From Terriglobia bacterium (GTDB lineage: Bacteria; Acidobacteriota; Terriglobia; Bryobacterales; Bryobacteraceae): a DNA stretch of 64,000 nucleotides. Position numbers and translations under genes: made by a program. Within the stretch, counting starts at the first letter, position 1, and each line of letters starts with the position of its first letter. The notes beneath the pieces were generated by a model. It was not told where the DNA came from. It did not search any database and was given only the letters and a program-made list of their open reading frames with translations. This document shows, piece by piece, positions 40,115 through 48,162 of the stretch. The stretch is taken from the NCBI GenBank assembly GCA_020073265.1, contig JAIQFN010000062.1:1-64000 (forward strand). The letters run 5' to 3'.

Positions 40115-41046
40115 TTTACGTACCGGTCTTGCCGCGGCCATAACATGCTGTCCCAGAAGCCGGCCAATTGCCGGCGCCAGAGCGCGCGGTATCGGCTGCG
40201 GCTTACCATCGTAGCAGGGTGAACCTGATCGCCGGGGAACTCCTTGCCGAGCGCCTGCGCCGCTCGGTCGCGCGCTGCACGGCTCTCGAAAACTCCAAAG
40301 ACACTGGAGCCGCTGCCACTCATCAACGCCGGCCGAGCCCCCAACTTCCGCAACTTCCCCTTAATCGATTTTAGTTGAGGGTGTTGGCGGAAGACAACTT
40401 CCTCGAAATCGTTGCGATGTTCGCCGGACGCCCGCCAGGCGGCGGATTGGAACTCGCGCAGGGTATCAGGGAGCGCTGCCTGTGCGCTGGTGCGTTGGAG
40501 TGCGTGATAAGCTTCGGGCGTGGAGACGTGGATTCCGGGCGTGACCAGCAGTACCAGGCGGGTCGGCAGATCGGGCAGAGGGTAGAGTTCGGTGCCGCGG
40601 CCGATGCCCAGCGCCGTGCCGCCCAGCAGGAAAAAAGGCACGTCGCTGCCGAGATCGGCCGCCAGTTCCATCAGCTTCGGGAGTGGCAGCGGTTTTCCGA
40701 GTAGCGCCGGCAGGGCGAGCAGGACCGACGCTGCGTTGCTCGAGCCGCCGCCGAGTCCGGCGCCGAGCGGAATGTTTTTGTGCAAAACGAACCCAACCCG
40801 GCCGGAGCGGCCCGTAGCAGCCAGAACGTTATGTGCCGCTTTTTCAATGATATTGCCGGGGATGTTCAAGCTGGACTGGATGTCGATCCGGGTGCGCCCG
40901 CGCTGGTATTCGATGTCCAGCGTGTCGGCCAGCGAGACGGTCTGGAAGATAGTGCGGAGCTCGTGGAAGCCGTCCGGCCGCCGATGCAGGACCCGGAGGT
41001 CCAGATTGATTTTGGCGAGCGAACGAACCCGGACGCGCTCGGACAT
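40111..41046 (-). CDS. ispE: 4-diphosphocytidyl-2-C-methyl-D-erythritol kinase
   Basis: A 311-residue GHMP kinase of the non-mevalonate isoprenoid pathway. Conserved segments: SLAKINLDLRVLHRRPDGFH, the ATP loop IPLGAGLGGGSSNAASVLLA, LAADLGSDVPFFLLGGTALG and ALMSGSGSSVFGVF. Length is slightly above average owing to a C-terminal tail. It overlaps apt by one base and prs by four, so it is tightly embedded in the operon. Confidence 0.95.
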   Translation of the reverse strand: MSERVRVRSLAKINLDLRVLHRRPDGFHELRTIFQTVSLADTLDIEYQRGRTRIDIQSSLNIPGNIIEKAAHNVLAATGRSGRVGFVLHKNIPLGAGLGGGSSNAASVLLALPALLGKPLPLPKLMELAADLGSDVPFFLLGGTALGIGRGTELYPLPDLPTRLVLLVTPGIHVSTPEAYHALQRTSAQAALPDTLREFQSAAWRASGEHRNDFEEVVFRQHPQLKSIKGKLRKLGARPALMSGSGSSVFGVFESRAARDRAAQALGKEFPGDQVHPATMVSRSRYRALWRRQLAGFWDSMLWPRQDRYVK

Positions 41047-41561
41047 CAGTAATGCAGGAGCGAGTGGACGTCGTAGCCGGCCAGCTTTTCGCGCCCCTTC
41101 AGAAAATCCAGCTCGAGGATGAAGCCCAGGCCGGCCACTTTGCCGTTGAGCATTTCCACCAGGCGCGCGACGGCCGCCGCGGTGCCTCCGGTGGCCAGCA
41201 CGTCGTCGATGATCAGGACATTTTGTCCGGGGCTGATGGCATCGCGGTGGATCTCCAGCACGTCGGTGCCGTACTCCAGCGCGTACTCGATGCGCTCCCG
41301 TTCGGCCGGCAGTTTCTTTTCCTTGCGCACCGGGACGAAGCCGTATCCGAGCGCGTAGGCGACGGCGGGCGCGATGATGAATCCGCGCGCTTCGATTCCC
41401 AGCACCACGTCGATGGGCGTGGATCGATAGTGCGCGCTGAGGCAGTTGATGACTTCGCGGAAGCCGCCCGGGTCCTTGAGGAGCGTGGTGATGTCGTAAA
41501 AGTTGATGCCTGGTTTCGGAAAATCCAGGACTTCACGGATGAGGTCTTTCAGATGCTGCAT
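41046..41561 (-). CDS. apt: adenine phosphoribosyltransferase
   Basis: A 171-residue purine-salvage enzyme converting adenine and PRPP to AMP. Signature elements: [49 protein letters not shown] and the PRPP loop [16 protein letters not shown]. Length is typical. It follows the AraC-type gene by 21 bases on the same strand. Confidence 0.96.
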   Translation of the reverse strand: MQHLKDLIREVLDFPKPGINFYDITTLLKDPGGFREVINCLSAHYRSTPIDVVLGIEARGFIIAPAVAYALGYGFVPVRKEKKLPAERERIEYALEYGTDVLEIHRDAISPGQNVLIIDDVLATGGTAAAVARLVEMLNGKVAGLGFILELDFLKGREKLAGYDVHSLLHY

Positions 41562-41582
41562 CTGGGGAACCCGTATTGTAAC

Positions 41583-42392
41583 CTATTCGGCTTTTTTCAA
41601 AGCCGAGACCCAGGCCTTGGGCGTGGTTCCCAGCGTGCGGCGGAACATCTCGACGAACGCGCTCGGCTGGCGATAGCCGATCTGAAACGCGACTTGCTTG
41701 ACCGCGGCTCCGGATACCAGCAGCTCGATGGCTTTCATCAAGCGGAACTGGCGGCGCCAGGATTCGAAACTCAGGCCGACTTCGCGGCGGAAGATTCGTT
41801 GGATAGTGCGGACGCTGGCTCCGGCCTTGTGGCAGAGCGCCTGGAACGATGCGCCGGCGTCGCGGTTCGCCATGACCGCCTGGACGATGGCGAGCGCGCG
41901 GCGATCCTCGGGCAGCGTGACGAAGCTGGGGACCGGCGAGGCGTGTTCGAGCTCGGCGAGGATCAGGTCGCGGAGCGCCGAGTGCAGCGGGTTTCGGCGG
42001 CGGAGCTGGCCGATGCGCACGGCCTCGACGATCAGCTCGCGCAGCAGGGGACTTACTTGCAGCACGGCGCAGCGCCTGGGGAGGCGAGGGGCCAGGCCTC
42101 GGCGCAGATACAGCGTGCGCATCGAGACCGCGCCGGGCATGCGGATCTTGTGCATGCTTCGCGCGGGAATCCAGATCGCGAAGTGCGGCGGGATCAGCCA
42201 GGAGCTCTGGCCGGAGGTGACCTGCATGACGCCGCGGATGGCGTAGATCACCTGGTCGGAGCCGTGGGAATGCTTGGGGACGTGGTAGTCGGGCGGATAC
42301 TCGTAGGCCAGCGTGGCGATGGAGACGCCCGGCTTGGGGTCGTATTGTGTCAGGAATCCGGTCTGTCGCAATAGAGATATATTATGACGCAA
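41583..42392 (-). CDS. AraC-family regulator with N-terminal cupin
   Basis: A 269-residue regulator if TTG 42392 is used. The cupin sensor half has PKHSHGSDQVIYAIRGVM and SSWLIPPHFAIWIPARSMHK. The C-terminal double helix-turn-helix has FQALCHKAGASVRTIQRIFR and VAFQIGYRQPSAFVEMFRRT. No ATG exists near the 5' end; TTG at 42371, inside one arm of the inverted repeat, would remove seven residues. It is divergent from the VOC gene, whose expression it may control. The stop is 21 bases before apt, so apt may share its transcript. Confidence 0.85.
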   Translation of the reverse strand: MRHNISLLRQTGFLTQYDPKPGVSIATLAYEYPPDYHVPKHSHGSDQVIYAIRGVMQVTSGQSSWLIPPHFAIWIPARSMHKIRMPGAVSMRTLYLRRGLAPRLPRRCAVLQVSPLLRELIVEAVRIGQLRRRNPLHSALRDLILAELEHASPVPSFVTLPEDRRALAIVQAVMANRDAGASFQALCHKAGASVRTIQRIFRREVGLSFESWRRQFRLMKAIELLVSGAAVKQVAFQIGYRQPSAFVEMFRRTLGTTPKAWVSALKKAE

Positions 42393-42411
42393 CTACGGTC
42401 TTGCGACAGAC
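42361..42411. promoter_or_regulatory. perfect 11-base inverted repeat between divergent genes
   Basis: GTCTGTCGCAA (42361-42371) and TTGCGACAGAC (42401-42411) are exact inverted copies with centres 40 bases apart, about four helical turns. Between them lies the AT-rich AGATATATTATGAC, which can serve as -10 sequence for either strand. One arm ends 9 bases before the VOC start codon; the other covers the 5' end of the regulator gene. Confidence 0.65.
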
Positions 42412-42419
42412 TGGGGAGC

Positions 42420-42821
42420 ATGGATACTAAGGTCATGAAACCGCTGCTTGGTTCTCAAAAGTTGATGGCGTTCGCGGCGACGCGCGATCCGGCGCTGGCG
42501 AAAGCGTTCTATGGCGACAAGCTGGGATTGCAGTTCTTGTACGACGACGGATTCGCGGTGGTGTTTGACGCCAACGGCACGACGCTCCGGATCCAGCGGG
42601 TGAAAGAGGTCGCTGGAGCGCAGTACACCGTGTTGGGCTGGGAAGTGGCGGACATCGTCGCGAAGGTCAAGGAACTTTCCAGCGCCGGCGTGAAGTTCGA
42701 GCGCTTCGGCTTGCCGGACCAGGACGAGGCGGGCATCTGGACGGCGCCCGGGGGAGCTGCGCGAGTGGCGTGGTTCAAGGATCCGGACGGCAATACGCTG
42801 AGCATCAGCCAGCACGCGTAG
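42420..42821 (+). CDS. VOC-superfamily (glyoxalase-like) protein
   Basis: A 133-residue single-domain VOC protein: MAFAATRDPALAKAFYGDKL, FAVVFDANGTTLRIQRV, VADIVAKVKELSSAGVKFER and FKDPDGNTLSISQHA. The paired beta-alpha-beta-beta-beta modules bind a metal or small ligand; relatives include glyoxalases and antibiotic-binding proteins. Metal ligands are not obvious, so a binding role is possible. A GGGGAG site 5 bases upstream selects ATG 42420. It is probably regulated by the divergent AraC-type protein. Confidence 0.82.
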   Translation: MDTKVMKPLLGSQKLMAFAATRDPALAKAFYGDKLGLQFLYDDGFAVVFDANGTTLRIQRVKEVAGAQYTVLGWEVADIVAKVKELSSAGVKFERFGLPDQDEAGIWTAPGGAARVAWFKDPDGNTLSISQHA

Positions 42822-42905
42822 GGACCCTCTAAGCACGAAACCTTAGCGATATCGGGAATTGATCTGATGCTATCCGGATTCATAAGCGGCTAGCCTGGGC
42901 TTAAG

Positions 42906-43775
42906 GTGCGTCTTCGAATCCTGGCATTGGCTATCGCGGGCTTGGTTGCGTTTGCGCTGGCCTCTCAAAGCCAGAGCCTCAGGCATGCGGCGGGAGTGCT
43001 GCTGCAGCTCAGCGGCGCACCTGTGGCTGCGTCGGCGGCGCGAATCTCCGAGCACGAGCTGGAAGAAATCAATGCGATGCCGCCGCAGGATCAAGCCGAG
43101 CGGCTGCTGGAACGTGCCATCAATCATTACGCGGGAGCGGCCGAGGAAATCGCCAGGCGCGCCGATGGCTGGACCGGACGCATTCACACCTCCGAGAAGC
43201 TCGAGACCATGACCAACACGGCGTACTTTTCGAGCGATCTGCGGGTTCGCGCGGTGGCGCTCGAAATCTGGCTGGCGCGCGACAATCTTCACAAGACCGC
43301 GGACTCCGTCGATGAGTTGATCCGCGCCGCGGCAGCCGGCAACGAGCGGAGGTGGTTCCAGCTTTCCAGTCTCGGGATTCTGGGGAATCGCGGCGTCGAA
43401 CCGGGCCGGGTTTTCGACACGCTGATGTTGTACGTGCGCGACCCGGACGGGAGCGTGCGCGCGGCCGCCATCAACGGGCTGGGATTGCTGGGCACCGAGA
43501 ACACCATCGCGCCTCTGCTGGATGTGTTCCATAACGACTCGTCGGCCGACCTGCGCGAGCGGGCCGCTTGCAACCTGGCCGATTCGGGAATGCTGTCGCG
43601 CGAGCTGCGGCGGGAGGCGGTGCCCGAGCTAGTGCGGTTCGGCGAAGATCCGAACCTGGATGCGAGCACGCGGAAATGGGTTTTTCAGGCGCTGCGTGAA
43701 ATCACCGAGCAGAATCTTGCCGATGATCGGGCGGCGTGGGTGCATTGGTACGGCGCGCGGTCAAGCCAGCGGTAG
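42906..43775 (+). CDS. exported HEAT-repeat protein
   Basis: A 289-residue protein with an N-terminal signal/anchor (residues 3-20) and helical repeats in the second half: VRDPDGSVRAAAINGLGLLG, NDSSADLRERAACNLADSG and LDASTRKWVFQALREITEQN, all HEAT-like. The final segment WVHWYGARSS is often seen at the end of HEAT proteins of this type. The start is GTG 42906. It is probably a periplasmic scaffold; the partner is unknown. It ends 16 bases before intergenic repeat copy 2. Confidence 0.68.
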   Translation: MRLRILALAIAGLVAFALASQSQSLRHAAGVLLQLSGAPVAASAARISEHELEEINAMPPQDQAERLLERAINHYAGAAEEIARRADGWTGRIHTSEKLETMTNTAYFSSDLRVRAVALEIWLARDNLHKTADSVDELIRAAAAGNERRWFQLSSLGILGNRGVEPGRVFDTLMLYVRDPDGSVRAAAINGLGLLGTENTIAPLLDVFHNDSSADLRERAACNLADSGMLSRELRREAVPELVRFGEDPNLDASTRKWVFQALREITEQNLADDRAAWVHWYGARSSQR

Positions 43776-43791
43776 ACTCCTCTCCTTTGAG

Positions 43792-43831
43792 GCCGGCTGA
43801 AGCCGGCTGCAGCCACGATTGGCTGCCCCAC
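43792..43831. repeat. two-hairpin intergenic repeat, copy 2 (inverted)
   Basis: Reverse complement of copy 1 (4291-4331): GCCGGCT/AGCCGGC and GCAGCCA/TGGCTGC hairpins followed by CCCCAC, with one substitution and one missing loop base. It lies between the HEAT gene stop and the TTG start of the ABC ATPase. Confidence 0.82.
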
Positions 43832-43848
43832 TTTGTGTACACTGGCGC

Positions 43849-45354
43849 TTGGTCCAACTGAAAGGCATCCAGAAGCGCTTCGGCGGCGTGGTGGCGTTGC
43901 GCGACGGCTCGCTGGAGGTGCGGCGAGGCGAAGTCCATCTGCTGATGGGCGAGAACGGCGCGGGCAAGTCCACGCTCATGAAGATCGTGGCCGGCATGCT
44001 GGAGCCGGACGGCGGCGAGTTCCTGTGGCAGGGGCGCAGCGTGCGTTTCCGCAATCCCGCTGAAGCCGCCGCGCACGGCATCGCGATGGTGCACCAGGAA
44101 TCGCTGCTGGCGCCGCATCTTTCGGTGGCCGAGAACATCTTTTTGGGGCACGAGCCTCGCCGGCCGCTGGGCTGGGTGAACCGGCGCGAGATGCTGGAAC
44201 ACGCCGCGCGCATCATCGAGGAGCACCGCTTCCCTTTACAGGCCGAGTGGCGCGTTGAGCGCCTGAGTCCGGCGGGCAAGCAGATGGTGGAGATCTGCCG
44301 CGCCATCCGGCAAGGTTCCAGCCTGCTGATCTTCGACGAGCCCACGTCGTCGCTTTCGGAAGCCGAAACGCAGGAGGTGTTCCGGATCGTGCGGGCGCTG
44401 CGCGAGCGCAACATGGGCGTCATCTATATCACCCATAGGCTGGAAGAGCTGCGCGCGATCGGCGATCGGGTGACCGTGCTGCGCGACGGCCAGACGGTTC
44501 ACTCCGGACCGCTCGGCGAGATTTCGGCCGACCAGATCATTCGGCACATGGTGGGCCGCGAACTGAACGCCATCTACACCCGCGCGGCGCTACCACCGGG
44601 CGAAGAGGTACTGGCGGTGCGAGGTCTCACGCGCAAGCCGGTGCTCGACGACGTGACGTTTTCGCTGCGCGCCGGCGAGATCGTCGGGATGGCCGGATTG
44701 ATCGGCGCGGGGCGTACCGAGCTGTGCCGGGCGCTGTTCGGCATCGACGCGATCGACCGCGGCGAGATCCGGATTCGCGGCCGCGCGGTTGGCATCGGTT
44801 CGCCGCAGGACGCCGTGCGAGAAGGGCTCGCGCTGATACCCGAAGATCGCCAGCGCGCCGGACTCGCCACCGGGCTGCCGGTGCCGTACAACTTGACGAT
44901 GGCGGACCTGAAGGCGGTGTGTCGCGGTGGTTTCTTGAAGCACGCCGCCGAGTCGCGCATCACGGCCGAGTTCAGCGAGCGGCTCCGCATTCGCATGGGC
45001 CCCGCGCGGCAGCCGGCCGGGCGATTGAGCGGCGGCAATCAGCAGAAGGTGGCGATCGCCAAGTGGCTGCTCGGGCAGGCGCGCGTGTTTCTGTTCGACG
45101 AGCCGACGCGCGGCATCGACGTGGGCGCGAAGATGGAAGTTTTTCAGATGATGGACGAGCTGGCGCGGCGTGGCGCAGCCATCCTGATGGTGAGTTCGGA
45201 AATGGCGGAGCTCATCCAGGTGGCCGATCGCATTCTGGTGATGCGCCAGGGACGAATCAGCGGCGAATTGCCCGGGCGGACCACACCGGAGGCGATCATG
45301 CGCTACGCGGCTTTCGAGACCGGCGCGTCGGCGGCCGGAGAAGCGGCCAGATGA
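43849..45354 (+). CDS. sugar ABC transporter ATPase (RbsA/MglA type)
   Basis: A 501-residue tandem ATPase for monosaccharide import. The first domain has Walker A GENGAGKS (34-41), LLIFDEPTSSLSEAE and a degenerate signature LSPAGKQM; the second has GMAGLIGAGRTELCRALFG, the signature LSGGNQQKVAIAKWLL and FLFDEPTRGIDVGAK, the standard asymmetry of this family. The start is probably TTG 43849, 17 bases after the intergenic repeat; no ATG or GTG is available. The permease gene overlaps by ATGA. No substrate-binding protein gene is nearby, so the sugar cannot be named. Confidence 0.9.
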   Translation: MVQLKGIQKRFGGVVALRDGSLEVRRGEVHLLMGENGAGKSTLMKIVAGMLEPDGGEFLWQGRSVRFRNPAEAAAHGIAMVHQESLLAPHLSVAENIFLGHEPRRPLGWVNRREMLEHAARIIEEHRFPLQAEWRVERLSPAGKQMVEICRAIRQGSSLLIFDEPTSSLSEAETQEVFRIVRALRERNMGVIYITHRLEELRAIGDRVTVLRDGQTVHSGPLGEISADQIIRHMVGRELNAIYTRAALPPGEEVLAVRGLTRKPVLDDVTFSLRAGEIVGMAGLIGAGRTELCRALFGIDAIDRGEIRIRGRAVGIGSPQDAVREGLALIPEDRQRAGLATGLPVPYNLTMADLKAVCRGGFLKHAAESRITAEFSERLRIRMGPARQPAGRLSGGNQQKVAIAKWLLGQARVFLFDEPTRGIDVGAKMEVFQMMDELARRGAAILMVSSEMAELIQVADRILVMRQGRISGELPGRTTPEAIMRYAAFETGASAAGEAAR

Positions 45355-46271
45355 TCCAGCGGCTGCTGCCGTTTTTCACGCTGGTCGCGCTGTTCGTCAT
45401 CCTGTGCATCGTTTCGCCGAATTTCCTGACAGTCACGAACCTTTCGAGCGTGGTGCGACAGACCGCCGTGATCAACATCATGGCGCTGGGGATGACGGTG
45501 GTGATCATTTCGGGCGGCATCGATCTGTCGGTCGGCTCGATTCTGGCGCTGGCCGGATTGCTGGGCGCGATGACGATGGAAAAGTACGGCATCGCCTGGG
45601 GCCTGGCCGCCGGCGTGGCGATCGGAACGCTGAGCGGCCTGGGGAACGGTCTCATGATAACGTCGCTGCGCGTCAACCCGTTCATCGTGACGCTGGGCAC
45701 CATGGGAATTTATCGCGGGCTGGCGCTCATCATTTCCAAGGGCCTGCCGGTGCACGAAATTCCGGCGTCCTATTCGTACCTGGCGGAAGGCTCGCTGCTG
45801 GGCGTCCCATTCGTGCTGTGGATTCTGCTGGTGGCGGCGGCTGCGATGCACGTGACGCTGGAGCACACGCGTCTGGGCCGCTATGCGTTTTCGATCGGCA
45901 GCAATCCGGATGCGGCTTACTACGCGGGCGTGCCGGTGCGGTTTCACACCACGGCGGTTTACGCCATCGCGGGATTGCTGACGGGCCTGGCGGGAATGAT
46001 CGAAGCATCGCGCCTGATGACCGGACAACCGACCGCCGGCCAGGGTTATGAATTGACCGCCATCGCGGCGGTGGTGATCGGCGGCGGAAGCCTGCGCGGC
46101 GGCGAGGGCAGTGTGTTGGGGACGCTGGTGGGCGCGTTCATCATGGGGTTGCTCGCGAACGGCAGCGATCTCGTCGGCACCAATCCCTACTGGCAACAGG
46201 TGATCATCGGCGCGGTGATCATTCTGGCCGTGACGTTTGACGAATTGCGGAAGCGAAGAACCGCGGCTTAG
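45351..46271 (+). CDS. sugar ABC transporter permease (RbsC type)
   Basis: A 306-residue inner-membrane permease with 8-10 hydrophobic segments and RbsC-family landmarks: NLSSVVRQTAVINIMALGMT, VIISGGIDLSVGSILALAGL, GRYAFSIGSNPDAAYYAGV (the ATPase-contact loop) and TAIAAVVIGGGSLRGGEGSV. It is coupled to the ATPase gene by an ATGA overlap. It converges with the gene at 46268, with a four-base overlap of the 3' ends. Confidence 0.92.
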   Translation: MIQRLLPFFTLVALFVILCIVSPNFLTVTNLSSVVRQTAVINIMALGMTVVIISGGIDLSVGSILALAGLLGAMTMEKYGIAWGLAAGVAIGTLSGLGNGLMITSLRVNPFIVTLGTMGIYRGLALIISKGLPVHEIPASYSYLAEGSLLGVPFVLWILLVAAAAMHVTLEHTRLGRYAFSIGSNPDAAYYAGVPVRFHTTAVYAIAGLLTGLAGMIEASRLMTGQPTAGQGYELTAIAAVVIGGGSLRGGEGSVLGTLVGAFIMGLLANGSDLVGTNPYWQQVIIGAVIILAVTFDELRKRRTAA

Positions 46272-46717
46272 GCTTGCTGCGCGGCCCGGGCTTGCTGATT
46301 CGCAATCTCGGCGAGAATCCGGTTCATTCGCTCGCGAAGGTCGGCGACCTTTTTCCGGCCGTCGGGCGTCGCGTCGATCAGTTTTTCCAGGTTGGCGGCG
46401 AATTGCGGTCCGAAGGCGCCGCGGATTTCGCCCAGCAACGGCTCGATTTTCGCAAAGACGCCGATGTGTTCGTTGTTGGCGTCGTTGAACAGCTCGATGC
46501 TGATGGCGCCGTTGTTGACCAGAGCCGCGGCCATGTCCCAATAGCCCACCACCATGCGCAGATGGCCGCTGTGCTCGCCGAAGATGGCCTTGTTGAAATC
46601 AGCGAACGACTTGGGCTGAAACTCGATGGTGAACCAGGTGCGCGCCCGCCGCATGGTGTCTTCGCGGCGGAGTTCAAACAGTTTAAGAATGAGACCGGCT
46701 TCTTCTTGTTTCGACAT
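46268..46717 (-). CDS. hypothetical soluble protein
   Basis: A 149-residue, mainly helical protein with no signal: MSKQEEAGLILKLFELRRED, RRARTWFTIEFQPKSFADFN, HLRMVVGYWDMAAALVNNGA and a charged C-terminal helix ending in Gln/Ala. The WD-containing middle recalls DUF4760-like proteins of unknown function, an uncertain match. ATG 46717 follows a GGGGAG site; the frame is open upstream. No operon partner is evident. Confidence 0.6.
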   Translation of the reverse strand: MSKQEEAGLILKLFELRREDTMRRARTWFTIEFQPKSFADFNKAIFGEHSGHLRMVVGYWDMAAALVNNGAISIELFNDANNEHIGVFAKIEPLLGEIRGAFGPQFAANLEKLIDATPDGRKKVADLRERMNRILAEIANQQARAAQQA

Positions 46718-46896
46718 ACAGTGACGTCTCCCCTTCGCGACCTTCGACGCTCGGGACGCAAGGCCCGTGATCCCGGCGGACAGCATGCCGGGAATGGCGC
46801 CGATCAGGCCGTGCTCGTCTAGATGCTTGGCGGGGAATCAAGGATTCCGGTTTTTGATACAAGAATGAAGACGGTTGACCGGCCGTATTTCGGGCG

Positions 46897-48111
46897 CTAA
46901 CGCACCTGCACACTGAGGCTCGATGCGGCCACTTCCTTGCCGGCATTCAAAACGCGACCGGTGAGCCGGTACTGACCCGCGGGCAGGAGCGTAAAGTTGC
47001 TGGACGTCGGCTGCAACGCGGTGTACATCGGAACACGCACGTAACTCAGGCTGCTGCCGCGGGCATCAGCCGATGCGGAGGTAGTGAAGACGGCCGCGCC
47101 CGAGCCGTCGATGAGTTGAAGCTGGACTTCAGCACCGGGACTGGCGACGGCTTCGATGCGAGCCTGCGCGCAGGGCCGGTAGGTGCCCGCCGGATCGGGC
47201 TGTGGGCCGCCCAGTCCGCAGGCGGTGAAATAGCACGGCAGGGCGCAGTTCGCTACCAGCTTGGCGGTCAAATCGAGGTCAGTCGTTTCGATCGACAGGT
47301 TGATGGCGGGGGCAGGAACCGAGAAACGAACTCCCGGCATTCGCACCTCCACCAGTTCCAGGCTCTGAGCGAAGCCTCCTGACGAGCCGGAGACCATGTC
47401 CTCGGTGAGGCGCGCCAGGCCGATGCCGCGCACGAAAGTTGAGGTATCGAAGTCGAGCGAGTTTACAAAGCCGGAGGCGATCAGGGCATCGCTGAAATCT
47501 CCGAGCAGACCGCTATAGGAGGTCTTCTGAACCGATGCGGATTTCGGGTCCAGGTAGACCTGTTCGCCGTCGCCGGCCGCCATCCAGATTACGCCGTTGT
47601 CGTCGCCGCGCAGCTTGGCGACTACGTCGGAGCCTTGCGTGAGTACAAAGTAAGTCTTGCCCGCGATCGTTTCGGTTGCGTTGATGGAACGAACGACGTA
47701 GGTGCCGGTGATCAGGCGGCTATTGCTGCGGTAGATCCAGGTGTTGCCGAGTTGCAGCGGAAAATAGCTGCCGCCTTGAAGGCCTGGATCGATGGTGCGA
47801 ACGGTGCCGCCGCAGCTCACGCGTGCGATGGCCGACGCCAGCACCGCGCCTGACTGGTCCACCAGGAAGAATTTCAAACCGTCGCTGACCCACGGGCCGG
47901 TGGCCGCCGATCCGGGGGAATCGCTGAGGCTGGTCATCTCGGGACCGTCGGGTTGATTCAATCGGATCTCGACCGGTGTGGTGGCGCCGGCCCAGTTGAG
48001 TTGCGCCACGCCCAGGCCATTCTGACAATCGAAGATGACGGGCGGCGTGATGGTCAGAGTGGCGGGCAGCGCGGAAGCGGCAATGAGAAAAAGGAGAAAT
48101 GCGAGCCTCAT
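46897..48111 (-). CDS. secreted hypothetical protein
   Basis: A 404-residue exported protein (signal MRLAFLLFLIAASALPA). The first 100 residues are a beta-sandwich-like segment (ITPPVIFDCQNGLGVAQLNW); the middle has FPLQLGNTWIYRSNSRLITG and SGLLGDFSDALIASGF, resembling unannotated extracellular domains of acidobacterial proteins; four cysteines (CALPCYFTACGL and nearby) and a final Ig-like strand set (QYRLTGRVLNAGKEVAASSL) follow. It is divergent from the Ste24-like protease gene across 51 bases. Function is unknown. Confidence 0.68.
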   Translation of the reverse strand: MRLAFLLFLIAASALPATLTITPPVIFDCQNGLGVAQLNWAGATTPVEIRLNQPDGPEMTSLSDSPGSAATGPWVSDGLKFFLVDQSGAVLASAIARVSCGGTVRTIDPGLQGGSYFPLQLGNTWIYRSNSRLITGTYVVRSINATETIAGKTYFVLTQGSDVVAKLRGDDNGVIWMAAGDGEQVYLDPKSASVQKTSYSGLLGDFSDALIASGFVNSLDFDTSTFVRGIGLARLTEDMVSGSSGGFAQSLELVEVRMPGVRFSVPAPAINLSIETTDLDLTAKLVANCALPCYFTACGLGGPQPDPAGTYRPCAQARIEAVASPGAEVQLQLIDGSGAAVFTTSASADARGSSLSYVRVPMYTALQPTSSNFTLLPAGQYRLTGRVLNAGKEVAASSLSVQVR

Positions 48112-48162
48112 GAAATCGATTGTAGCGGTCGCAAACGTGTGGCGCGGTATAATCGCGACGCG

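Noticed and set aside
46787-46896. A small gene or RNA between the genes at 46268 and 46897
   Set aside because: The 110-base gap shows no convincing start, stem-loop or terminator; it is probably only a promoter region or leader.
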